This document shows, one piece after another, positions 1 through 9,786 of a DNA stretch of 64,000 nucleotides. Under the pieces are notes generated by a model. That model ran no database searches, had not been told where the DNA came from, and was given only the letters and a program-made list of their open reading frames with translations. The translations under genes and the position numbers were made by a program. This DNA is from Branchinecta lynchi (taxonomy: Eukaryota > Arthropoda > Branchiopoda > Anostraca > Branchinectidae), in NCBI GenBank assembly GCA_023053575.1, contig JAKZAP010000017.1, positions 5,711,501-5,775,500 of the forward strand, in the 5' to 3' direction. The first letter of the stretch is position 1, and every line of letters begins with the position of its first letter.

Positions 1-1277
1 CGACTGAAAGCACGAGAAAGAAAAATAATTAAATAATGGTATTTCTTGGGGGAGAAGTGGAAGATCAGGAGTGACGAAAGATGATTGGCGCCAGTTCGGA
101 AAAGTATGAAAAATGCATGTTAGGTCAAACTTTTGCGATCGGACAGTATTGCTGGTCCGTTTGTGACGACATAATAGAATATAAGGTTTGAAGACAAGCT
201 GACCATTCATTACGAAAGAAATAGAAAACCGTGATTTTCGGGGTTTTTTACTGATCAGCTAATTATCCCTCTAGGCTTTGCGAGGGATAAATATAAATTC
301 GGATATTTCGGTCGCACTTCCGGCAAACCGTCCTCAGCGAAAAACAAGCAACTAGATCAGAAAATCCAACACAATACCAACAGAAAAGTGATGCGGAACC
401 AACAGAACATACAACGATAGGTAACTTAAAACCAGAAAGAACGATGCTGACTGAAACGACAAACAAATTCAAATAAAATAACGAATCTTAAAATGTGCGT
501 GTTAAAAGTGTATATGTACAAATCTGTGATTATTTTACAATTCTGAATTCTGTGTCTATTTACAAGTTACCAGTTCCCTGGGAAAGCGCAGAAGCTTTCA
601 CCCAGCCATTCTAAAATCCTTCGCTTTAACCATCACTATACAAATAATTTCACAGAACTGTGAACCAGTAGGTTCACAGATCAATGGCTCGAATTGTTTT
701 CTGATTTGAATGTGCTCTACGCCTATTATAGAAATGTATTTAGAAACGCTTAGTTTCAATTCCACTATTCCCTCTGCCTATGATCTACATACTAATTTTT
801 TTTTTCAACTGCTCTTTTCTCTCTAATTTTCACTGACCCAGTTTCTAAGATGTCAGGTTTGCTGTCATAACTATATTTATAGGTCACGTTACCCATGATT
901 ACCAAGTATTGAATCAACTTGACAATACTGATAATCAAACATTCATTCAGGGAAAAATTAAATATCAGCGCACCTTGCGTTTTCTGTACAAATGAATGAA
1001 TGGATGGCTTATTAGGAAACAATCGTATTGTTTGTTTTGGCCATTTTTGTCTTTGCTGGTTTGATCTTACCAAGTGCTGGTTTAAAAAAGTAGCTATAGC
1101 TCAGATAGTCGATAGCTAGTGTAGTGTACAGTGCAGAGCTTACTTTGCAATTTAGATAGTAGGGCTTACAGCAAAGTCCAACGATGTAAGCACAAGTTAT
1201 TTCAGTTTATACCAGTGCGGAATTACTAGAACACTGGAACGAACCTTTGCCGACATATCTGTTTCCTGTCACTTTCG
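1..1277. other. Unassigned AT-rich sequence
   Basis: I see no supported gene, RNA or element boundary here. Open frames are short, have no splice context and resemble no family I recognise. Confidence 0.4.
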
Positions 1278-2030
1278 GGATATGGGATACCTATGATATG
1301 GTAAAGTTTGTCCGACCGTCCGTCAGCCCGTCTTTCCGCCCGTCCGTCTGTTAGCACGATAATCCTCGAAGGGATTTGATATATTGTTCCAACTTGGTGT
1401 TAGGATCCTTTGTGTCAAAGTACAGGTCAAGTCCGCAGATAGTCCCTGTAGCCCTATATTTCGAGGTGGAGGAGGGGTTTCAGTGTCAGGGGCGAAATAA
1501 AAAATTTTCAAAGGCTAATGGGATAGTAGGTTTAGGTGTAAGGAGAGATGCTGAATCTGAATACGAAAAACAACCGCCGGACAAGTAGTTCGCCCGGAAT
1601 ACGGCCAAAACGAAAAATTTGTAAAAAGTAAAAATGTTATCTGGAGTTGATTACTGGCTTGAATCAGGGGTGGAAGACATGCTGAATTCGTTTTCTAACT
1701 TTATTTCTTGTCGGACAAGTAGTTCACCCTGGATTGTACCGAAACCGGAAATTAAACAGGAAATGTTAAAACCCAATGAGATTGGCAGAGGAGACATGCG
1801 TGAATCCAGATCTAAAATTTTCTCGACGCTGAAAAAGTTTACCCAGAATCCGACCAAACCGGAAATTTGGTAAAAATAAAAGTTCATTTTTTATTAGAGG
1901 ACCTTATTTTCGGTAAGAACACTCGGTGAATCCGTTTCTGGACTCTTACAAGTAATTCTACCAAAGTTTCCCAAAACTCGGAAATTTCGAAGACTCATAT
2001 GGTGAAACTCTTAAGTCGACCATTGTAATT
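1278..2030 (-). repeat. Dispersed repeat R1, copy 1 (minus orientation)
   Basis: This is the reverse-complement form of a family also found at 9,787-11,395, 26,877-27,660 and 49,599-50,230. Shared landmarks, read on the minus strand, are a Tyr/Phe-poor AT-rich body, the phrase TATCGTGCT followed by runs of CAGACGGACGGAC, and then a phrase like CATAGGT at the right end. Here the CGTCCGT run lies at 1,313-1,350 and is followed by AGCACGATAA. No coding capacity is seen. It is probably a non-autonomous element. The inner boundary near 2,030 is approximate. Confidence 0.6.
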
Positions 2031-2061
2031 ATTTAGTGTCGGCAAGTCTCAACGTAACACA

Positions 2062-2130
2062 GCGAAGATTAGCTCAGCCGTTAGAGCGTCAGAGTGCAAA
2101 TGGAGAGATTCTTGGTTTGCCTCTCGATCT
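2062..2130 (+). repeat. tRNA-derived SINE head (A-box-like)
   Basis: TAGCTCAGCCGTTAGAGCG (2,070-2,088) matches the D-arm / A box of a tRNA (TAGCTCAGNNGGTTAGAGC). About 40 bp downstream there is a weak B-box-like GGTTTGCCTC. The acceptor stem cannot be closed, so this is a degraded SINE head or tRNA pseudogene rather than a working tRNA. Confidence 0.5.
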
Positions 2131-2149
2131 CCCCAGCTCTTTTATTCGA

Positions 2150-2680
2150 CGCCCAGTTCCCCGGAATAGTACAGGCAAATGGAGGTTTGACCCGAAACAA
2201 ATTGCAACAGAAATGATTTTTACACTATCTTATAGAGGAAAAAAAGCTGAAGAAAATGTCCAAATTTGCGTATCCTGGCTCAACGCAAAATAAGCTTTTT
2301 TGGCTTTTAATGCCATTTGTTTACGTATTCCGAAGAAAAATATAAAATTTTCGTGGTTGTCCGTTATTCTTGAACTGAAGTACGATTCTTATTCAAAATG
2401 ACAAGCTGAAACTGGAAATGAAGTCAGGTTTGGCGTATAAATCACCAGAAAAAAAGTTAATGCCAGTTTTTCAACCCATTTTGCAAAAAATTACAAATTT
2501 TCGTACTGGTCGGATATTCCTGAACTAAAGTGCGATCTTGACATAGAATCCCGAGCAGAAACCGAAAATGGGATCAACCCGGGTCTCTAGTGTACCAGAA
2601 AGAAGTTCCATAATCATCAACATATGATCTCTGCGAATATGTAAAACAAGAAAATTAAGTCATTGGGTTTTCTGCATCAT
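2150..2680 (+). repeat. Left arm of a long inverted repeat
   Basis: This arm is the diverged reverse complement of 4,400-5,190. Matching blocks include the GACCCGAAACAAATTGCAAC region near 2,189, the GTTATTCTTGAACTGAAGTA region near 2,361 and the GTCAGGTTTGGC region near 2,424. It bounds the 3-kb element that contains the pseudogene at 3,470-4,012. Confidence 0.6.
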
Positions 2681-3276
2681 AGTAGTGGTTAATTTTGTAG
2701 TTTGTATTTTATATTTTGAGTTGGAACATATGAACCTTCCAGGTTCTGCCGAGTAGAAAAAAAATATTTTCAAAACGTTTGAAACGTTTTTAAGGCGGCT
2801 ACTGCTCTCTGAATTACACTACTGCAGTCGACACGAGCACTTAACGATTTTAAAGGCATTCCCGGAGCTAGTGGGAGGTCATTTGCGAACGGGTACAAGA
2901 AGTCACCTTGATTTTTCCATCCCGATTTCCTCGATTTTCACCACAGTCATGCCTAAACTTGCAAAAAAAATCAAAAAAATCGGTAGCTATGCTATTTGCG
3001 ACATCAAGCGTTGGTGGTGACTGTTCTGGATGAACAAACGACCTTGTCTCTGTGACTTTTTTCGAAATCTTGTCTTTGGAGCTTATTCGGGTCTCCTCCT
3101 TTCGACGCACCGCAGATCATGAGCACAGCGTCTTCACCAGAAGTCTTGACTCCCCATGATCCAGATCGTTCACTTTTTATGAAGTTTCGCAGTATGGAAG
3201 CATTTCAAACACTGGAACCACAGCATTGACATCCGATACTGGAGCAGTCCCGATCAGGTCCTGTATCTTTTGTAAG

Positions 3277-3450
3277 GAGTGGGCCAACTGACGGATTTCA
3301 AGAGTGCGTCAACTAACGTATTTCAGGAGTGGGCCAACTGACGAATTCCAAGGGTGGGTCAACTGACGGATTCTAAGGGTGGGCCAACTGACGGATTTCA
3401 GGAGTGGGCCAACTGACGGATTTCACGAGTGGGCAAACTGACGGTTGATC
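3277..3450 (+). repeat. 25-bp tandem repeat, about 7 units
   Basis: The unit is close to GAGTGGGCCAACTGACGGAT plus TTTCA. Copies start at 3,277, 3,302, 3,327, 3,352, 3,377, 3,402 and 3,427 with exactly 25-bp spacing and modest divergence. The array ends in ACTGACGGTTGATCAAC, a phrase that recurs at 17,257-17,273. Confidence 0.9.
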
Positions 3451-3469
3451 AACTGGCGAGTGATTCGGG

Positions 3470-4012
3470 CTTTTTCTAAATTTACTACCTTTTTCATCAG
3501 CTTCGTGTACAGGCTATTAAATTCCAGGGTTCCTCAGATTGTAGTCTTGGAAAGCAGAATAGCGGGTAGCGCAGCGTCAATCAGTACTTGGCCACGAGGG
3601 CTACGGTTCTGGCGATCGTTTTTCCGCTTTGACATGAAGGACATCTCCGAGTCCTGACTCCTCCAGGATGTAGCCCAATGCTCCGAATAAGTTCATTGTG
3701 GTATGGAATCGTCCAAGTTTCAGGACGAACTCTGGAAAGTAGACTTCCTGGTGAAGCTGCTTCGACCATTTCCATGACTTTCTACCACAGGGGTTGGTCA
3801 AAGGTTACATCGAGAGTAAATACATGTCGGCTTGCCTGGTCTAGGATAGGAAGCATAACATGGTAAACTGATGTATCGTCAATAGCTGGAATATAAATCA
3901 TTGAGAGGAAAGAGTAAACCATTTCCTGGGTGATTCCCGACCATAAGTGATTAATGTGTTCCATTCCAATTCGGGCTTGGGTATCAGAAGGAAAGCCAGA
4001 GGATGTCAAGAC
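3470..4012 (-). pseudogene. Decayed mobile-element-associated protein (conserved DQPL / GGFHT block)
   Basis: Read on the minus strand, the pieces run in order through three frames. A first block ends in VTFDQPLW near 3,785. A second contains KLGRFHTTMNLFGALGYI and ESGLGDVL, and a third resembles GKTIART then RGQVLIDAALPAIL. From memory this order (DQPL, LGGFHT, SGL, GKAVSRA, RGHFLVD) matches a widespread family of uncharacterised invertebrate proteins often found in many copies. Stops and frameshifts separate the blocks, so it is not functional. It lies inside the 2,150-5,190 inverted repeat, which suggests that it is that element's own gene. Family membership is from recall, not a search. 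Confidence 0.6.
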
Positions 4013-4399
4013 TACAGTAAAGAGTCGGCGACTTGTTGAAATTCTCCGAAATTTTCGGATCGCGGGATATCGAATAATCTGATTTGTGGTTCACAATGCG
4101 TAAAAATGTTTGTAAAAAGTTATGTCATAAACAGTGCAACAATCATGGGAATACGTTTGCTCGCATAAGTTAGCAGATTCCGATATTGCAGAAATATCGA
4201 ATAAACTTTAGTGTAGGTGTAATTTTCAGGGTAGATGGCGAAGAAAAGAAAATACTATTACTTTGATTGATCAGAACTAATTTTCTATCCGACTGCATTG
4301 TCTTACTTGGCGTCTTCTTCTAAGGATACATTATGTGGTCTTCAAGAAGGTTCTGGTACTAATGACCAGCCCAGATAAAGATATATTTTTTTTCTAACA

Positions 4400-5190
4400 A
4401 TCGACCATTTTCATGGAAAATAAATACTGACTAAATCTGAATCTTTTTTTCTGGTGCAAGATACACCAAATCTGACCTCTTTTTAAGCCTCAGATCGTAC
4501 TTCAGTCCCAAAAAGAAAATGGACGGCCACGAAAATTGTAATTTTTGTTTTTAAAACGTAAGAAATGGTAATAAGAGCCTAAAAGGAGTTATTTTGCGTC
4601 GACTCAGTATCTACCACTTTAAATGTGTTTAATTTTTTGTAAATACTGAGCATTGGAAAGCAGTTTGAATCGTACTTTTCTTAATGATTTTCTTGTTTTT
4701 ACTAAAAAATCACAAAGATCACATATTTATGGCTACGAAACTTCTTTCAAGCACAGTAGATACCCATTTTGATTCCATTTATGGTCTCAGCTCGTGATTC
4801 TATGTCAGGATCGTACTCCCATCAAGAAAATCGGGCCACATAGAAAATTGCACTTTTTTGCGAAATAGGTTGAAAAAATTACGTTAACTTTATTCTTGTG
4901 CTTGGCATGCCAAATCTGACCTCATTTTCGGTTTCACCTTGGCATTTTGCATAAGAACCATACTTCAAGAATAACGGACGACCACGGAAGTTCTTTCTTT
5001 TTTTTTAAACGGAAAAAAGTGCACTAAAAGCGAAAAAACACTTATTTTGTGTCTAGCCAGGATATACAACTTTCGATATGTTGTTCTTTTTTTTTTTTTA
5101 CTACGAGATGGTGTAAAAACCATTTCTGTTGCAACTTGTTTCGGGTCGACCCCTTTTTAGAGCTCGTTTTCCTGTACTAGAATACAGCTG
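4400..5190 (-). repeat. Right arm of the long inverted repeat
   Basis: This is the reverse complement of 2,150-2,680, with extra length. Diagnostic blocks are CCATTTCTGTTGCAACTTG near 5,121, TACTTCAAGAATAACGGACG near 4,961 and CAAATCTGACCTCATTTTCG near 4,911. Part of the arm repeats a similar phrase twice (4,460-4,560 and 4,905-5,000), which suggests internal duplication. Confidence 0.6.
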
Positions 5191-5315
5191 AACGAGGAAT
5201 TTGGCCAAGGGAAAATACCCGATTTTCTGGATCAAGAATTATTACATTTTTGGGATCCCAATGAAACCTTAAGTCTTGTTTATGGATTATTCGCAGTCAG
5301 ATTGGGCTGAGGGAG

Positions 5316-5602
5316 CAGAGGCGTTACTAACCAAAATGTTTGGGGGGGATTTAACGACTGGCTGGTAATTTTTACCGACTGTTTCTGCAGAAAAGACGAT
5401 TGTTTTCAACAAGAAAAACCGACTATTTTAGCGAAAAATCGACTAATCTTCAGAAAAACCGACTGTTTTCATGAAAAAAAACAACTATTTTTACGAAAAA
5501 TCGCGGAGCTTCGCGCCGACTGGGTATTTTTTTTTACCGAATGGCCGACAGGATTGGGGGGGGGGCGTCCCCCCATCCCCCCTCCCAGTCGTGACGCCCC
5601 TG
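5316..5602 (+). mobile_element. hAT-type MITE, family M1, with perfect 8-bp TSD
   Basis: Perfect 8-bp target duplications TGAGGGAG lie at 5,308-5,315 and 5,603-5,610. The imperfect terminal inverted repeats are CAGAGGCGTTACTAA on the left and the complement of CAGGGGCGTCACGAC on the right. The 287-bp interior has no ORF and repeats ACCGACTG/CGACTNTTT motifs, plus GCGGAGCTTCGCGCCGACT. TIR sequence and TSD length both fit the hAT superfamily. Sister copies lie at 62,793-63,108 and 7,782-7,966. Confidence 0.9.
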
Positions 5603-5610
5603 TGAGGGAG

Positions 5611-7656
5611 TATGTAAGGGTCAAAATAATTTCGCATATTCGAATACAATATATAAAAAATAAGCTGGCCTTTCAGTTATACTTTAAGCAGTACGCTATA
5701 AAAGCAAAAAAACACCACGCCAAGAGGCATTGGAGCATTGTCAGAAGCTATGTCACTCCATTGAGCCATCAGTTTGTTTTGGTTGTGTACTTGGGTTAAC
5801 CGCATTTCATGTTTTTTTTTCAACAAATAGCGCGAAACCACAACAGTGCGTTTCAAGCGGCAACTACAATGTTTCATGGTCTTGGACATGTAGGGTTGCG
5901 CAAGCGCTCATTATGTTTTTCCTAGTAAACAATGAATCAGTTTAAAAACAGTCAATTAAAAACAAAGGCAAATAATCAAGCGGTCGACATTATGAACCAG
6001 ATTGAGACTTAGAATTACTCTTTTTATTTGCAAAGATTACGATAGAAAACAAAATGCTGCCTCTGAGAACTGGCGAGTTAAAGATAGACTATAACTAACT
6101 TAAACACAGGTAAGGATGCGGCTATCCTTACCTGTGTGGATGGCATGGAATCGTGAGCTGTATTCAGTATTTGATGTTGGGTAGCTTATTTTTTTATATT
6201 TTTGCCCACACCCATTGTTAGTTATTAATATTTATTGTTAGTTGTTTAGTATGGCCCAAGCTGGCCGTTTTATTAGATTAATAGATAAATAAACAATGTT
6301 CTCGAGGTGCAGGAGCATCCATGGTTTGCATGGTCATCAGATAAGAAAAAACATGCAGTAGGCTATATATATGATATGATATGATATATATTGCTTAAAG
6401 CCCGAGGGCCATCGCATACAAAACAATTCATATAAATAACCTATTGAAGGTTATTGTATGTTAAGAAAACGTGTGTCTACTAACAATTTATCGAGTAACT
6501 ACCCACAGCTGGCGTTCATACAAGGAACAACAAGTTTATACAGAGAATTTTTTGAACCCCGCCCTTTCCCGAGTTAAGTAGAAAAAAGGGTAAGATTTTC
6601 CTACTCAAAATATCCCGTTTCTGCTAAGTGAAACTCCTCTCTGTCTTTCGTAGTACGTTCTTGGTAGTACCTACAACTTCCTCCTTCCACAAAAATGTCC
6701 TGTGCATTCGTTCACTTCCGTCGGGTTGCTACTCACAAGTAGCCATTTGCTCGTCGTCGGCTACACCTTTTATGAGCATAATGAATCATCGAAAAATCAG
6801 GGGCGTCATTTACCAGCTGCCCCACCCCCCCTTGAGTTTCCATAGGGCCCAGAGCTACCCATGAACACACATATTGTTTATTTCAATCCATCATTACCGA
6901 GATTCTACACTTAAAAAGTGTATCATATCTCCTCTATTGCCGCTACACTGGTTATTACACTGGCCGAGTTCATTTACTTTGCTTGATGCATCAGGCTTCC
7001 TATCATTTCAGAGAAGATTATTGGTCCGAAGACCGGTTATGCAAATTTTGCCAAGTTTCTCTTCCAAGGCAAGGGACATGGCAAGAGGCTGAAAACAGCT
7101 GAAGCCTTAAGCAGTTTTCTGTAAGCATAGCTAAGTTTTAAAGTGGTCAACTATCTCAGAACATATTAGCGAAAAAATATGCAGTGCGAGGTGTTCTTTA
7201 ATGCGAGGCCTTTTATCTTTTTGCAGACTGGAGATGCTTCGATCGCTCAGCATATTTCTACTTTCGACGTCTACTGTAAGTAATTCCATAAGATTTAGAA
7301 CATACAGACAAATTAACAGCAATACATAGAGAAATATGTAGAACAAGAGCTACGAGCTCATATGGCACTTGTTACGAGTAGGTGGTACAAGAAAGTCGAT
7401 GAGAACGTCACAAAATACACTCGCCATCCGGAAATGAGGTTCGGACTAAAAATAGGATATTTAGTTTCACTCAATTCTGAGCAGTTCCGGCATCGCCTCG
7501 GATTATCTGGATCAAATGACTGTTCAAACTTCCAAGTTTCAGCCGAATAAATCCACTCGTTTGATCCCTAGGCGTACTACACGATTTCCGGTACTCCCTC
7601 CATCTCCCCCTACCGTGGCCAAATCTGGTTCGGACTCAAGAACGGATCATTTAAAT
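5611..7656. other. Unassigned intergenic sequence
   Basis: I see no gene. There is a TATATGATATGATATGATAT microsatellite at about 6,363-6,391 and a short hairpin (CAGGTAAGGAT / ATCCTTACCTG) at 6,107-6,132. From 7,555 to 7,656 there is C-rich text related to the R2 repeats that resume after the hAT element. Confidence 0.4.
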
Positions 7657-7781
7657 CAGTGGTTCCCAACCGGTGGTAAGCGTACCCCAAGGGGTACGCG
7701 AAAGAACCAACATTGATTTAGTCTGTAGCTTCAAAATCTCGCCTCACTCATTTTTGATTGCCGAAAGCCTAATATTACCAG

Positions 7782-7966
7782 CAGAGGCATCACCGGCCAA
7801 AATGTATTTAAGGGGCAAGGTATTTTTACTGACCGACTTTTTTTTTGTTTTTAAATAACTGCTTTTACGAAAAATGGCGGCGCTTCGCGCCGACTCTTTT
7901 CTTTTAAATCGTCTGACCGACCTGTTTTGGGGGATAGGTATTGTCAACCCGTGCGTGACTCCTCTA
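7782..7966 (+). mobile_element. hAT-type MITE, family M1, degenerate copy nested in a hAT element
   Basis: It starts CAGAGGCATCACCGGCCAAA and ends GTGACTCCTCTA. It carries the family's GGCGGCGCTTCGCGCCGACT core and ACCGACTTTTT motif. The 8-bp flanks ATTACCAG and ATTACAAT agree at 6 of 8 positions. It is more diverged and shorter than the copies at 5,316 and 62,793, so it is an older insertion. Confidence 0.7.
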
Positions 7967-8021
7967 ATTACAATTACAAGCCCTACTGAAAGTCAGTGAA
8001 AAAATCTTGATTCAAAACAGC

Positions 8022-8140
8022 TTGCCTACTGCCGTGAAATCTGTTCCTGTGTCAAACAATATTGTTTCAAGGAGAATCGAAGTTGCAAATTAAGCTAACG
8101 AAAACGTTTGCGCTGCAGCTTGATGAAACCACGGAGAACA
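8022..8140 (+). pseudogene. hAT transposase remnant
   Basis: The frame at 8,022 reads LPTAVKSVPVSNNIVSRRIE and then meets a stop. Shifted by one frame, 8,101-8,139 reads KTFALQLDETTEN. Both match the hallmark hAT stretch (SNNTVSRRI ... FALQLDESTD) that precedes the RNase-H-like catalytic core. The frameshift and stop make it dead. It supports the hAT assignment of the enclosing element. Confidence 0.85.
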
Positions 8141-8399
8141 TCAAAACCAAACACAGAAATAGGCTGACTGTAAAATATATTCCGCTAACGACGTCAAGCC
8201 GAGATTTGACAAAATTTGTGCTACAAAGCAACCTCTAGTAATTGTCTTATTCATTTTATATTTTTTTTACACATGTATGCCTTCTCATTTACGATGATGA
8301 CTATCGTCTTTTTCACATTCTGAAAAAGGGGGGTACGCAATCTTTTCGAATCTTGATTAGGGGTAGGCTACGCGGTACGGAAAAGGTTGGGAACCACTG

Positions 8400-9665
8400 A
8401 TCTAAAGCATCTTCTTTTATACCATCTACCAAGGTTCACTAGAATCTGAGCACTTTTTGGGAAATTCCAATACCCCCCCCCCCCCCCCACCACCACTACC
8501 ACCGTTTTCGGATCGGGTTTGGACCCTAAAATATGTCATCTAGGGTATATTCTCTCTTTACATCCTAAGTTTCATTTCAATTGATGCACTCGTTTGACCC
8601 TTATGCGAGCATCAAAGTTTCCCGCAATCTCCCTCCAACTCCCCCCACTGTGGCCGAAGAGGACTTGGAAACATAAACGTTGAATCTCTTGAGCCCCTCT
8701 TCCCACCCATCAAGTTTTACTGAAATCGGAGCATAGCCTCCCCCCCCCCCCCCCCACCTTGGCTGAATCCAACCCGGACGCCAAATACCAAATTTAGGTC
8801 GCAGGAACTCGGCACTGTCCAACTTGCATCCCATTCGGTCTCTCCACTTAAGTTCCGTCCCAATTCCCCTGCTTTCTCCGTTTAGTTTTCCGGTCCCCAG
8901 CTCATCCCCCCACAGCTATCGGATCCGACCCAGACTTGACACAGAACATTTGAGGCGATAGCTCATTCCGCCTGACAAGTTTCATTCAAATCCGATCACC
9001 CGTTCAAAAGTTGTACATGCCACTAGATTCCGGATTCCCCATCCGTCCACTCCCCTTACGATGGTCGGATCGAGGAAATGACTATTCTTAAGTCAATCTG
9101 TTCGAATCCCTGAGATTCATGTCAAGTTTCATCGTCCTAGCACATCAAGAAGTATACCGAACTCACGGGATCACTAGAAATCCGGACCCCCCCCCAGCTC
9201 CCCCACAGTGCCCGGATCCGGCCCCGTTATGTCAGCGACGTATCTATGACTTGTGCTTGTTCTTCCCACCAATTTTCATCCCGACCCCCTCACTCCAAGC
9301 GTTTCTCAAGATTTCCGGTTCCCTCCTCCAACTCCCCCCAGTGTCATCGGATCCTGTCCGGATTTAAAGTGGGACTTCTGAGACACGTGGTCATCCTAAA
9401 TATTAGTTTTATCAAGATTTGATCACCCGTTCGCAAGTTAAAAATACCTCAATTTGTCAGCTTCCTCCCCTCCACCCCACCCCCCACCCCGATGGTCGGA
9501 TCGGGGAAGTGACCATTTCCTATTAAATCTGGTCGGGTGCCTGTTTCACCGTCCTAACTAACGTGAAAGTGCCGGAACTAGCAAAACCGGGACCGACAGA
9601 CGGACGGAAATTGCGATCGCTGTATGGCATTTGACCGAAGGGCAAGTGCCATAAAAAGTCATTTT
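8400..9665 (+). repeat. Dispersed repeat R2, copy 1, with internal ~380-bp sub-repeats
   Basis: The phrases GATGGTCGGATCGGGGAA, ATGACTATTCTTAAGTCAAT, CATCGTCCTAGCACATC and long CCCCC runs recur within the copy and again at 22,200-23,945 and, inverted, at 54,030-54,980. The right end (TGTATGGCATTTG near 9,620, then GGCAAGTGCC) is shared with the end of the 22-24 kb copy. No coding potential is seen. The poly-C tracts may be length-uncertain in the assembly. Confidence 0.7.
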
Positions 9666-9786
9666 CACAAAAGCTGTCGCTTGACCACTTAATGTGTGAC
9701 AGCGATGATATGTATTGCAAGGAATCTGTCATTTTAGTTTATTTTTCAGCAAAGACTTACCTTTGCAGTTGGTAACTTCTTCAACA

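Larger units (their letters stand above)
7657..8399 (+). mobile_element. hAT transposon remnant
   Basis: The terminal inverted repeats are CAGTGGTTCCCAACC (7,657) and its complement ending at 8,399. The 8-bp flanks are ATTTAAAT (7,649-7,656) and ATCTAAAG (8,400-8,407), a duplication with 6 of 8 matches. The TIR is the classic Charlie-like hAT end. Inside are transposase remnants (about 8,022-8,140) and a nested family-M1 MITE (7,782-7,966). Total length is 743 bp, far shorter than an autonomous hAT. Confidence 0.85.

Noticed and set aside
3277..3450. 25-bp repeats as a CRISPR array
   Set aside because: The repeats are contiguous with no spacers, in eukaryotic DNA.
8470..8490. Long poly-C and poly-G tracts here and at 5,555, 25,740, 35,890 and 53,940 as functional G-quadruplex sites
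   Set aside because: They sit inside degenerate repeat families and their lengths are likely sequencing- or assembly-sensitive; there is no regulatory context.
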